A DNA stretch of 64,000 nt, taken from contig JH720313.1 of the NCBI GenBank assembly GCA_000231825.2, positions 752,645 to 816,644 of the forward strand. The letters are read 5' to 3'. The notes under the pieces were generated by a model. That model had not been told where the DNA came from. It ran no database searches and was given only the letters and a program-made list of their open reading frames with translations. Positions 11,840-23,302 of the stretch are shown one piece after another; the first letter of the stretch is position 1; the number at the start of each line of letters is the position of its first letter. A program made the position numbers and the translations under genes. Source of the stretch: Tetrahymena elliotti 4EA (taxonomy: Eukaryota; Ciliophora; Oligohymenophorea; Hymenostomatida; Tetrahymenidae).

Positions 11840-12523
11840 NNNNNNNNNNNNNNNNNNNNNNNNNNNNNNNNNNNNNNNNNNNNNNNNNNNNNNNNNNNNN
11901 NNNNNNNNNNNNNNNNNNNNNNNNNNNNNNNNNNNNNNNNNNNNNNNNNNNNNNNNNNNNNNNNNNNNNNNNNNNNNNNNNNNNNNNNNNNNNNNNNNNN
12001 NNNNNNNNNNNNNNNNNNNNNNNNNNNNNNNNNNNNNNNNNNNNNNNNNNNNNNNNNNNNNNNNNNNNNNNNNNNNNNNNNNNNNNNNNNNNNNNNNNNN
12101 NNNNNNNNNNNNNNNNNNNNNNNNNNNNNNNNNNNNNNNNNNNNNNNNNNNNNNNNNNNNNNNNNNNNNNNNNNNNNNNNNNNNNNNNNNNNNNNNNNNN
12201 NNNNNNNNNNNNNNNNNNNNNNNNNNNNNNNNNNNNNNNNNNNNNNNNNNNNNNNNNNNNNNNNNNNNNNNNNNNNNNNNNNNNNNNNNNNNNNNNNNNN
12301 NNNNNNNNNNNNNNNNNNNNNNNNNNNNNNNNNNNNNNNNNNNNNNNNNNNNNNNNNNNNNNNNNNNNNNNNNNNNNNNNNNNNNNNNNNNNNNNNNNNN
12401 NNNNNNNNNNNNNNNNNNNNNNNNNNNNNNNNNNNNNNNNNNNNNNNNNNNNNNNNNNNNNNNNNNNNNNNNNNNNNNNNNNNNNNNNNNNNNNNNNNNN
12501 NNNNNNNNNNNNNNNNNNNNNNN
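11840..12523. other. Assembly gap (684 N) inside a 5S rRNA cluster
   Basis: All N. Both edges fall inside 5S rRNA genes of the same orientation, so the gap most likely hides spacer and perhaps further tandem 5S copies that the assembler could not resolve. Open frames crossing it are artefacts. Confidence 0.97.
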
Positions 12524-12614
12524 GTCCCCCACCTTAGTACTAACCCAGCCTTAAGGCGCTTAACTTCGGAGTTCGAATGGGATCCGGTGTTTTCACCTTA
12601 GTATGGCCGACAAC
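12524..12614 (-). rRNA. 5S ribosomal RNA (5' part; 3' end lost in gap)
   Basis: The minus strand begins GTTGTCGGCCATACTAAGG at 12614 and continues through the conserved CCCATTCGAACTCCGAAGTT loop, which also carries the internal Pol III promoter elements, to the gap edge at 12524. It is the 5' 91 nt of the molecule. Bases 12524-12585 are identical to 11778-11839 of the other copy, indicating tandem, homogenised genes. Confidence 0.95.
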
Positions 12615-13131
12615 AAAATTAAGGATCCTGAAGGAGATTAAATAAAAGAAGGGAACAAAATGAAATATAAAAATAAATATGTAAGATACTTAAGTAATTT
12701 TAATTATTAAATTAAATCTGACAAAATTTGAAAGGTAAATTTGGTTTTTAAAAAAATATATTATTTTGTAAAAATTTAATTCAAAAAAAATGCTAAGGAT
12801 TGATTTTGAAGTGATGCATTTATTGATAATAAATGAAAGTAGGATATAGGAGCAATTGAAGCAAATAGAAATAAGAATAATTTTTAATTTAGTCGGTAAA
12901 AGTACAAATAAAAAAGAGTTGAAATATAAGGCTGAAAGTAGGCCTATTGAAAGCTAAAAAAATAATGCAAATGAAATCAAAATAAAGGAAGAATATTGTA
13001 TAACTTGGTATATAGGAATTTGATTGAAAGCTTAGTCCTTACAAATCAAAAAAAGATTTTTAAAACAATCAAAATAGATATATAATTTTATAGATTTATT
13101 AAAATACAATTTTAGAATAAAAAGCATAGAA
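12615..13131. other. Intergenic: 5S upstream and NOG1 5' flank
   Basis: About 520 bases between the divergent 5S gene (minus) and NOG1 (plus). A+T-rich with a purine-rich bias; it must contain the NOG1 promoter and leader. No motif stands out. Confidence 0.6.
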
Positions 13132-15483
13132 ATGTAGTATATTTTTAAGGGTATCAAGACTATTCCTCCTTCCAAGGACATGATTAACATTGTCCTTTCC
13201 AAGACTTAAAGAAAGACTCCTACTGTTGTTCATCCCGGCTATTCTATTGGTCGTATTAGAGGTTTCTATATGCGTAAGATTAAGTTCACTTAAGATACTA
13301 TGCATGAAAAATTCAATGACATTTTGAATGGTTTCCCTAAATTGGACGACATCCACCCTTTCTTCGCTGATTTATTCAATGTTCTTTATGATAAAGATCA
13401 CTACAAGCTTGCCTTAGGTCATGTTCATTCTTGCATGAACTTGGTTGATAACATTTGCACTGATTACGTTAGACTTATTAAGTATGGTGACTCTCTCTAT
13501 CGTTGCAAGCAATTGAAGAAGGCTTGTTTGGGAAGGTAATTTATTTCACTTAATCTGATTACAGAGCTTATTCTTTCATAATGCTTTGATCCATTTTCTT
13601 GATTTCTTTTCATGCTTAAATCAATTTTTGAAAAGTTAATTTTGTGAAGACTAATAATTAACTCCTACATACAAGTTAACAAAAACAGAGTGAAAATAAC
13701 CCATAAACAATTATAAATCTTACCTAAACTTAATTGGTCATGAGTAATACCTCTTAGACTAGTTAAGCATGAAAAGAACTCAAATTATTTATGTTCTATT
13801 TCAATTAAAATATTTTTTTTCTAATATTTTGTAGAATTTGCACAATCATCAAGAAGTTGAATAGCAGCTTAAATTATTTGGAAGAAGTCAGAAAGCATTT
13901 AGCAAGATTGCCTTCAGTTAACCCCTTTGAAAGAACTTTGATGATTACTGGTTACCCTAATGTTGGTAAGAGTAGTTTTATGAATTCAATCACTAAGGCT
14001 AACGTTGAAGTTCAAAGTTATCCTTTCACTACCCAATCTCTTTACGTTGGTCATACTGATTACTAAAACGTTAGATGGTAGGTTATTGATTCACCTGGTA
14101 TCCTCGATCATCCTTTGGAATAACGTAACACAATTGAAATGTAAAGTATTACTGCTTTAGCTCACTTGAAGGCATGCATTCTCTTCTTTATTGATTTATC
14201 TGAATAATGTTCCTACAGTATTGAGCAATAAGTTAGTTTATTCAACTCAATTAAGCCTCTCTTCAAGAATAAACCTCTTTGCATCGTCCTTAGTAAGTCT
14301 GATCTGAAATCTTTCGACGATCTGACCCAAGAAAATAAGGATATCCTTAACAACACTGCTAAGGAATAAGGTGTCACTCTTCTTTAAATGTCCAATAAAA
14401 CAGGTGAAGGTATTGAAACCCTCAAGGTCCAAGCTTGCGAAACTCTCTTAAAGCATCGTGATGGTTAAAAAATTGAATAACTCTCAGGTGGTAACCAAGC
14501 ATTAAAGAGAGAAGAAGAAATTTTAAGAGGTTTACATGTCGCTAAACCTACTAAAGTAAGACAAACCAGTGTTTCAAGAGCTCCTGTTATCCCAGAATCA
14601 GTTAAGGGAGGTGTTAAGAATGAAAAGCCTACTCTCAAGGAAATCCAAGAAGAACATGGTGGTGCTGGTGTCTTCAACTTCCCCTTATAAGAACACTTCG
14701 ATTTAGCTAATCCTGATTGGAAGTATGATGTCATCCCTGAAATTATGGATGGTAAAAATATTGCTGATTACGTTGATCCTGATATTCTTGAAAAGCTCGA
14801 AGAACTTGAAAGGGAAGAAGAAATGCTTGAAAAAGCTAGAGCTGAAAAGGGAGATATGAGTGAAGAAAGCGATGGTGATTTACCTGATGAATATTATGAA
14901 GCTCATGAAATTGTTTAATCCAAGTAAAAGTTAATTAAAATTGAACACAAGTTAAAGAGACACACTACTGCCCATGTTCACAAAGAACCTTTAAGTGAAG
15001 TTAAAAAGGATCTTGAATCTAAAGGTAAATATAATTATTTTTAATTCAATTAGTTAATGAAGACATTTTACAATACTTGATTTTTATTAATTTATAAATT
15101 TTATAATTAAAGGTATTGATTCTACTAAGCTTGAATAAAGAGTTCTTGCCAAAAGACAACCCAGAAGATTACTTGATCAAATTAAAAATGAAAAGGACAT
15201 TGAAGATGATGATGAAGATGTCATGGAAGATGAAACCGTAAGTGATAGAAAGAAAATTGAAAAGAAATTAGAAAAGAAATAAAGATCTGCTTCTAGATCA
15301 AGATCTAAAGGTATCAATCCCAATCCTATCTTAACTCCTGCTGATAAAGCTATGCAAAGACTTAAATTCAAGATCGAAAAGACTTGGTCTGGTATGGCTG
15401 GTGAAGCTGACAGAAGTATTGCTATAAAAATGCCTAAGCATCTTTTCTCTGGTAAGAGAAAACAAAAAGCAGATAGACGTTGA
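13132..15483 (+). CDS. NOG1: Nucleolar GTP-binding protein 1 (60S ribosome assembly GTPase)
   Basis: Three exons: 13132-13535, 13835-15024, 15113-15483, separated by GT-AG introns of 299 and 88 nt; 654 residues, close to yeast Nog1 (647). NOG1 acts in the nucleolus on pre-60S particles during 27S pre-rRNA processing. Seen: an N-terminal helical domain ([36 protein letters not shown]); G1 P-loop GYPNVGKS at 174-181; the switch segment [12 protein letters not shown]3 DSPGI; a G4-type SKSD in place of the more common NKxD; an acidic stretch; and the family's C-terminal end [23 protein letters not shown] and [15 protein letters not shown] are NOG1-specific. The exon joins were chosen because they restore the uninterrupted family alignment. 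The identification is secure. Confidence 0.98.
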
Positions 15484-16678
15484 GGAAAGAATATGTTTTT
15501 CTCTTCAAATAATAAAATATAAAAATAAATTTCTCCTTAAAATAAAACTTAAATAAATAACAACATACTATTATTTTATCATCTATCAACACCAATAAAT
15601 AAATAAATTAATATGGCTTTTTTCATGGCCAAAAGCACAAAATCTTTCAAATATAATTAATATTAATATCTTTTGTATAATTAAGAATTATCAATGTAAT
15701 TTATTTTATCCAAAATTTCTATCAGTATTGACATCATTTATCTTTTCAGGTTCTTTAATCATACTAGCTTTTAGCAACATAATAAAAAATTATCATATTT
15801 TTTTTATTTATTTATGTTTGAGAAATAATTAATTTACTTTGAAAAATTTCTTCAATGATTTGTAAATAGACTTTACTTTGAATCATACAGTTATTTTTTG
15901 ATTAAATAATAGTTCTTATGGTCATATTAGAAAACTAAAAAAATTAGTTTTTAACAAGTGAAATTAATTTGTTATTTTTCCTTATTTTTTAATTGAAATA
16001 AATCTTTTAAGCTTTATGATTCAATCAAAAATAAAATATAAAATCTATAAAAATAATTTTTCAGTTTTAATGGGTCATTTTAAATTACTCTATGAATAAA
16101 ATAAAAATTCATAAATAGGTTGATAAGGATTTAGTTATAATAAACATTTGAACACATATTTTTTTAATTAATTTTTCAACATAAATTAAATGAAGAAATA
16201 AATGAAAATATATTTTTTTTTGTAAAGAATTTAATGAGTATTTTCGAATTAAATGTCATAATATCAATAGAAATTTGATGAAAATTATAAGTAAGTATTT
16301 TGCAAAAATTTTAAACACAAACAAACATAAGTCATTTTTCATTTAAAATTTACAATCAAAGTAGTTAATTTAAATGAAAAAGGGAAAGTAGGAGACTTTA
16401 TTACTTTGCATTATTATAGAAGTTTTAATATTATAAATGACTAGAATTGCTTTAAATAATTTTTGATATGTTAATAAAAGTTGTTAAATTTTGCAAATAC
16501 TCCTCCTAATTAGCTCAATTAATATATAATTTATTAGAACTATTAACTAATTTATTTGTTTGTTCAAATAGAAAAAGGAATCTAACATCTAAACGTTTCA
16601 AGCAATACTAATTAATTCATTCTACTTTTAAAAGAGTCGTCATACCAATAGGCTATATAAAGTTAAAATAGATTTAAA
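15484..16678. other. A+T-rich intergenic region
   Basis: About 1.2 kb with A/T runs only; the NOG1 3' UTR and the promoter of the next gene lie here. Nothing else seen. Confidence 0.65.
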
Positions 16679-19398
16679 ATGAGCGAAGAAGACAAAATTA
16701 TTGAGAGGAGTGAGATGCGCAATACTAAGCAGAGCCAGTTTGGCTATTCTTAATATTCAGAAAGATCAACATTTTTAGGAAAAGATATTGAATCACAAAA
16801 AAGACGTTCTATTAAAAAGATCCTTCTGTAATTTAAATTTAATAATAACATAAAAACGATATTTTTTGCTCAATGAATTATTTTGATTATGAAAGTTTAT
16901 TGCTTAATTCTTACTAATTCTCATTTATTTTATGAAAATCATATGATTAGTATGAGTTCTATGGATAAAGATACCATGAAAATTTTACTCAAAATTTTAT
17001 AAGGAGGGCTTAAAAATTTGACATCTGAAAATAAAGAAAAACTTAAAAAGAATGCAAGCAATATATTAGATAAAGATAGATAAAAAGAATTAGATGTTTT
17101 ACTAGAAAGACTTGAATAAGGAGATGATTCAAGTGACAATTTTTTGGTAACGAAGATTATAAAAATTCACATAAATTCAAATAAACTAAAGTATTTTTAT
17201 TCTAATAAATTAGTAAATTATCAAGTATTATGTGTTGTCGCCTGTTGAAAAATCTTATATTGCAAAAATAGAACAAGAACTATAAAAAAGCGTAATATAT
17301 TTTATTGAGTTCAGGATATTATTTACAGATCGAATTTGAATTGATTAACAGCAACAACTCGATGATGAAATAAAAAAAGTTCAAGAAAATATCAATGAAG
17401 AGAAAAAGAAAAAATTAGAAAGATATAGAGAAGAAAAAGATGGTAAGGCTAAGGTTAATAATAAAGAAACATGCGAAGCTCTTTTAAGAGAAGTAAATAA
17501 TTTTATCAAAAATATTATTATATACTATTTGAAGATTAAATTAATTTACAGTTTCTTTTTTGGAATAACTTAAATAGGTCAGTATACATGAAAATAAACT
17601 TGAGAAAGCCAATTAAAAGTTGAATGAAATTGTAGCTAGAAATAATTAGTTAAGAGAAAAAATTAATGTTTTGAGAAAAGAAAAGAATGTCATTGAAGAG
17701 TAATTTGAATTATTATTTCTTAGTTTAACAAAATAACAAAAATAAATAGAATCTACAATAAATTGAAGAAGGAGCTTGAAGAGAAAAAAAAGAATGTTGA
17801 AAAAACAATCAAAAGTGCTGGTGAAGCTTATTATAATAGAAATAGAGCTGAAGAAGAGTTGAAGTCTTTGTAAGAGAAGGCTGAATAGCAAAAGCTCAAT
17901 TTCGAATAAGAATATAAGAACTTGAATGAAAATATTTAATACGATAGAAGATTTAAGCAATTCATCAAGTCTAAGCAAAAAGAAAAAGAAGTTTTAGAAA
18001 ATTTAGAGAAGTAAATCCAAAGAAACTAAGAAATTATTGCCGAAAAAAAGGCTTCTAATGAAATGTAATTAAATCATTAATTACTCAATTTGTTTTCTTT
18101 TTTATACATTCAAATTTAAACTAATTTTTACTGAAAATATATTTTTTAAAAGCCTTTTAAATGCTACTTACTTAAATCATTTTTATTTTTTTAGAGAACT
18201 GAATTGATTTGTTTTTTATTTAAAAAGGATTGATAATGAATATATGTTATCAGCTAAGAAAGAAGAGGAAATTAAAAAGGCTTTTGAAAGAATTAAAAAA
18301 GAAACAGGTATTAATGAAACTAAAGATAAAGAAAGCAAGGAACTTCTAAATGTGTTTATCAATCTTTATCAAAAAAATACTATCATGAGTAAGTTTGTCA
18401 AAGAACTGAATGAAGAAGTTGAAGAACTTGAGAGAAAGATTGAGGAAAAGAAGAAAGAAATTTAAATGTACAGCACAAAAGGTGCTACAAATGACAATAA
18501 AAGAAGAGAAATGAAAATTGTAAATTTATTTCAAATTTGAAAAAAGTTATTCAATTTTTTTGTAGGCTTTAACGAATAAAATTCAACAAGAAGAAAAGAA
18601 GAAAGTAATCCTCAAAGCTTAATATGAAAAATCTATTGAAACAATTAACTTGATCAAACAATATTTAGAAAATGTATTTATTGCCATAGATGTTGAACCT
18701 GAAACTATCGAAAAATTAAGTAATTAAAAAAGTTAAGATAATATGAATTGTATTAATTATTAACATTTTTAAAGGGAGTGCTGCTATCACTGAAGAAAAT
18801 ATGGTACACTTCTTAGGTATCCTTGAACAAAAGGGACTAGATGCTATTTCAGAATATTCACGTTTAATTGCAGAGGTATTTTATCAAATTTGTTGAGATG
18901 ATAGCTAATTAATTTTATTCTTTTTATTAAAAAAGTAACTTAAATTAGAAAAGGGAGATATGCCTGGATTAGCCCAAAACATTGATGACCTAAATAATAT
19001 TATTGCTTATGAAAATGCTAATATTATGAACTTCTATTCAAGTGCTGGATAAGGAAAATAGGATTGTCCTGGTAAAATATTCATTTACAAAGAATAAACC
19101 ATATTAAATATTTTTTATTATAGATGATTTGTTGCAAGTCTAAAATAATGAAGATGGAGAAGACGAAAAAATTTAGCAAGTAGGATAAAGAGGAGATAAA
19201 TTTTTCACTCAAGAAGAATTAAGAAAATAAGCTTTAGATGTAAAAAATTAATTAAAGAAAACAAATATTAATAATATTTTATCTATATTTTAGGTTATTA
19301 CTAAGAAATTTACACAAACAAACCCAAATAAAGCTAATGCATCAGGTGTTAAAACTAAATAAAGATCATAAAAATAATATAAAACTGTCAAAAATTGA
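16679..19398 (+). CDS. Coiled-coil protein of the outer dynein arm docking complex family (CCDC114/CCDC63/ODA1-like)
   Basis: Twelve exons: 16679-16827, 16951-17146, 17226-17291, 17352-17492, 17578-17699, 17750-18064, 18228-18519, 18566-18719, 18775-18875, 18936-19071, 19124-19239, 19294-19398; 630 residues. Every join is GT-AG and keeps phase, with introns mostly 50-165 nt. Nearly the whole chain is a predicted coiled coil (K/E/Q/L heptads). Diagnostic parts are IYNKLKKELEEKKKNVEKTI followed by KSAGEAYYNR, and from about residue 348 AFERIKKETGINE then NVFINLYQKNTIMSKFVKEL and NEEVEELE. These match the conserved ODA1/CCDC114 pattern 'F-x-x-I-x-x-x-T-G-I ... F ... L-N-x-E-I-E-x-L-E'. The family tethers outer dynein arms to ciliary doublet microtubules. 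Which docking-complex subunit this is (CCDC114, CCDC63 or CCDC151 type) cannot be settled by eye. The tail is Lys/Gln-rich. Confidence 0.82.
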
Positions 19399-20291
19399 TT
19401 ATTAATATGTATTCATATATTTTTTTCTAATTAGCAAATCCATTTTTAATAATCTAAATTTTAATGGAAGACATTTCCTAAGATTTTTAATTAGAAATCA
19501 AACATATGCTAAATGAAATACTTTCAAATATAAAACTAGTTTTATTAAATTTAAAATATTTTGTTTTTTAAAAGACTAAATTTTTCTTTTCCTTTCAATT
19601 TTTTTATACTCAAGAAGTTAAATTATCCTTTAAATTTTTAAGTTACAATGAGCAAAAAGTGATCAATTAAAAAACCTTAACTTTCTTAGTTTATTTAATA
19701 TTTTTTATATTTTATCATTCTAAAATCAAAAGATTTTATCTCTTCTGGTAGATTTTTTTAAAAACAAAATATTGAATTTTTTTACCTTTTTAAAGGATTT
19801 CCAAATTTGTTTAAAAACCAAAAAATACTAAAGGATTCATCTAATAAAAGTATTAATACTGAAAATATTAAAATTAAATAAAGAGAAATTATGAAATTTA
19901 TGGAGTTTATGCCATTAAATTATTCTATTATGATTTATTTAGAATAAAATGAAATATTTAAATTATCTCATTAAACTTGGGTTAATATTGCAGAAATTAT
20001 CTGATTTAGCAAATTTAGAAATTAAATTGTGATGAAAGAAAAAAGTAGTAAATCAATAAGGTCAAACATATCTATCTTCTTTATATAATCTAACTATGCA
20101 AATATAAAATTTATTAACAGCTATTTTTGAAATTGTGATAAAATAAATTTGATAAACTTCTTGCTTAAAAATCATCTAACTTTTCTAAATCATAAATAAC
20201 AAATTTTTGATTTTTTTTTTTAAATAGTTAAAGCAAGTAATAATTTGTTATTATAAGTTTTATAGTATATAGGCTAAATTAATCTTTTAAT
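19399..20291. other. A+T-rich intergenic region
   Basis: About 0.9 kb, no supported feature. Confidence 0.65.
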
Positions 20292-22712
20292 ATGAGTAAA
20301 TAGTTAGTTTTATTTAAATGCCCTGTTCAAGGACATGAAGCAGCATTATAGGATTCTGTTTGTTTAGATAATTAGTGTTAATAAAGGGGCTTAGTCTGTG
20401 ATAAATGCTCTGTTTCTAATCATGCTAATCACTATAAGTTACCTTTAGCAAATTTTGTTGATTAATATAGGGAGTGCTAAACCTTAAGTAATATAGAATA
20501 ATAAATGGATAATGATACTAAAAGCTTATAGAGTATGTAAGCTGAGATTAAAAACCATTTATAAAGTTTTATGAAGACTATTCAAGATGAAGTTATGAAG
20601 ACTTTAGAGAGATTGTAAACATAATTTGACAGCGATGTTCAATAAATTTCAAGTATGAAAGCTGCAGAATAAAGGTACACTCAAATCATAAGAGATATTG
20701 AAAAAAAGAACATCTCAAATGCATAAGAAGCTTAGAGAAAAGTGACTGAGTTAGTCTTAAGAATTTAATTACAATAGAACAGGCGCTTTTAGCTATTTAG
20801 TGTTAATGAAGAGGGATTTCAAAAAATAAAAACAACTTTAAGAAATACTATGAGTGTTAAAGAAAATGTTTATACAGAGACCACTAAGATAGCAAAAGAC
20901 ACTTAGAGGTATCTTGATGGGGTTTACAGATTTCTATCTGCAACATTATAAAAAGGAGGTAATTATAATTAGCCATTTCATTCTGGAACATTTGGATAAT
21001 TTGGATCAGCTGTTCATCAGAATGAGCCTGAATAGTTTAAATTAACAAGTGAATTAAATCCTCCAACTTCTAACTTTATTATCGAAAATTAAAACAACCA
21101 AAGTATGAATGGGTAAAAATCATATTCAAATAATGCAAGCGGGCATAATTTTCATAGTTCACTTCCTTAAAATAGCATAGGAAGAGTAGATGAATAATTA
21201 CCCAGTGGAATGCTTACAAATAATAACAGCATGAATATAGCAGGCAGAAATAATATGTCTAATCCGTTCAGTCCAGTAAAAGTAAAAAATAATTCAACAA
21301 TATTTGGAAAGGGTGTAAATTAAAGTCTTAGCAGATAATATAATACTAGATAGATGGACTAACCAATAAATGGTATAGATAATAATTCTATTAAGTAATT
21401 ACATGAATTTGAGAGAAACAATGAAAACGTTTACTTCTAACAATAATCTGGTCATAACAAATCTCCTTCTCCCTTTAGAGAAGAAATTCATATTTAAAAT
21501 TCTCCCTTGAGAAGTGTTGGGCCTAGCAAATCTAAGACAAGCAACTATTTTAAACAAGATGCTAATTAGCTTGCTGGATCCTAAGTTCCTGACTAGGGTT
21601 TTGATAGATCATTTTCTCTGACGAATAATATTGGTAAGGCTAACACACAACTTATAAATGCAGGTCACAATTAATATTTTGGAGAAGGCCCTGCAATTTA
21701 AGTGAACCCTAACACATCAAGGAGTATGAATTAAATGATGGATTAATATAATAGCTAGAGTGTTAACAATCTAAATCAGGTAAATAACTAAAGACTCCCT
21801 TATGCAGCAATAAATAGTAATAGAGTTTGGTGGAAATCACACGATTTACCTGTTAGAGATATAGTTTTCATTGATAATGATAAAATCGCTTCAGCTAGTG
21901 ATGATTGTACTATTAAATTATGGGAAAAAATTGAAGGAAAATTACTCACTACATTAACTGGTCATCAAAGGCCTGTCACGAGCTTAACGTACCACGCCAT
22001 AGGAAGAATTTTAGCAAGTGGAAGTACAGACAGAACAATAAAAATATGGAGACCTGTCCCTACTTGGTAATGCGTGCATACTTTTAAGGGGCATAATGAT
22101 ATAATTCGCTCTTTAACTTTCCTTAATGAGCGTACTTTATACAGTGGGTCATTGGATAGCACAGTAAAAGTATGGGATTTGGAAAAGGGAATATTTATTA
22201 GAAGCTTAGAAAATGAAACTCTATAAAAAGTTCATTGCATGCTATTGCTACAAAATAAATCACTATTAGTAGGATATGATAAATAGATATGTGCATGGGA
22301 TTTGAAATCAAATTAAATAATTAAAAATGTTAATGCCCATAACAGCCCAGTAATTCGTTTGATATTTGTTAAAAGCAGAAGAAATGATTAGCCATTAATA
22401 CTCTCAGGAGGAAGAGATTCTTCAGTTAAGATTTGGGAAGCTTCTACTCTAATTATGTTGAGATCTATTGAAGAAACCTTCCCTATAAGTGATCTTATAT
22501 ATCTAAGTGATATTGATTGTATAGCTATTAGTTTAGTTGGTTAGAGATTGGATGGTAAAATTGCTATTTGGAATCTCAATAATTTAAGAAAGGTGAGAGA
22601 TATTTTTGATAACCCTAGTGCAGCTTACAGATTGTAATATGATGAAAATTATAGAATATTGTATTCATGTCATGAAAATAGATTAGTTGAATACTGCCGT
22701 TTATAGATGTGA
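20292..22712 (+). CDS. B-box-like zinc finger, coiled-coil and WD40-repeat protein
   Basis: A single exon of 806 residues (TGA 22710-22712). Residues about 10-50 have a B-box-like Cys/His set (CPVQGHE...VCLDNQCQQRGLVCDKCSVSNH-ANH). A Gln/Glu/Lys-rich coiled coil covers about 60-200. A long Asn/Ser/Gln-rich linker follows to about 510. Residues about 513-805 form a WD40 propeller with clear blades: SASDDCTIKLWEKIEGKLLT, GHQRPVTSLTYHAIGRILAS and GSTDRTIKIW, GHNDIIRSL, GSLDSTVKVWDLEKG, GGRDSSVKIWE, GKIAIWNL. The layout (zinc finger, coiled coil, propeller) resembles TRIM-like scaffold or E3-type proteins, but there is no RING finger, so a scaffold role is only inferred. It has no signal peptide or membrane segment. 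The first ATG precedes the zinc finger directly. Confidence 0.9.
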
Positions 22713-23302
22713 TGATGAGTTTGTTGATTGTTGTTGGCTTACAGCAAAATAGTTTTAAAATATCTAATATATTTTAAAGTTAATCGTTTTTTTATTATTT
22801 ATTAACAATTAATTTAAATTTTGAATATAATAATTATTATGAAAGTTAGTTAATAGCTTCTGTGGTTTTTCTTGCTAAAATGTATAAAATGTTTGTGTTC
22901 TATTAAAATAAACTGAATTGTAAATAATTAAAAAGACAAATAAATAGATAGAAAGAAGAAATTAATCTAAAAATTTTATTAAATTTTCTAACAATATTTA
23001 CTTTAGAAAAAATTCTTCTTATTTTTATTTATTTAATTTAAAAAATGTTAAAAGAACTTAAATTAATTTTAAATAAAAAATTAATATTTTGGGATATTGC
23101 AAATTTTAACTTTTCTAAAATTTTTAATTTTTTTAGTGAAACAAACTTTCTGTAGTAAATATAGAGTAATATTATAAATATGTTTACTTATTTTTTAAAT
23201 ATTTGACAACCAATAATTTATTTTTTATTTGTAATACTTATTTGAGGTTTGTTAACTATTATTTTTTATTTAATTGACACAAATTTTTTTTCTTTCATTA
23301 TC
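22713..23302. other. Intergenic region between convergent genes
   Basis: About 590 bases of A+T-rich DNA holding the 3' UTRs of two convergent genes. Nothing else seen. Confidence 0.65.

Noticed and set aside
11711..12601. Open frames on both strands spanning the N gap
   Set aside because: Their length is almost all N, and the real sequence at both edges is 5S rRNA.
14465..15371. Minus-strand frames opposite NOG1
   Set aside because: Antisense shadows of the conserved NOG1 coding exons.
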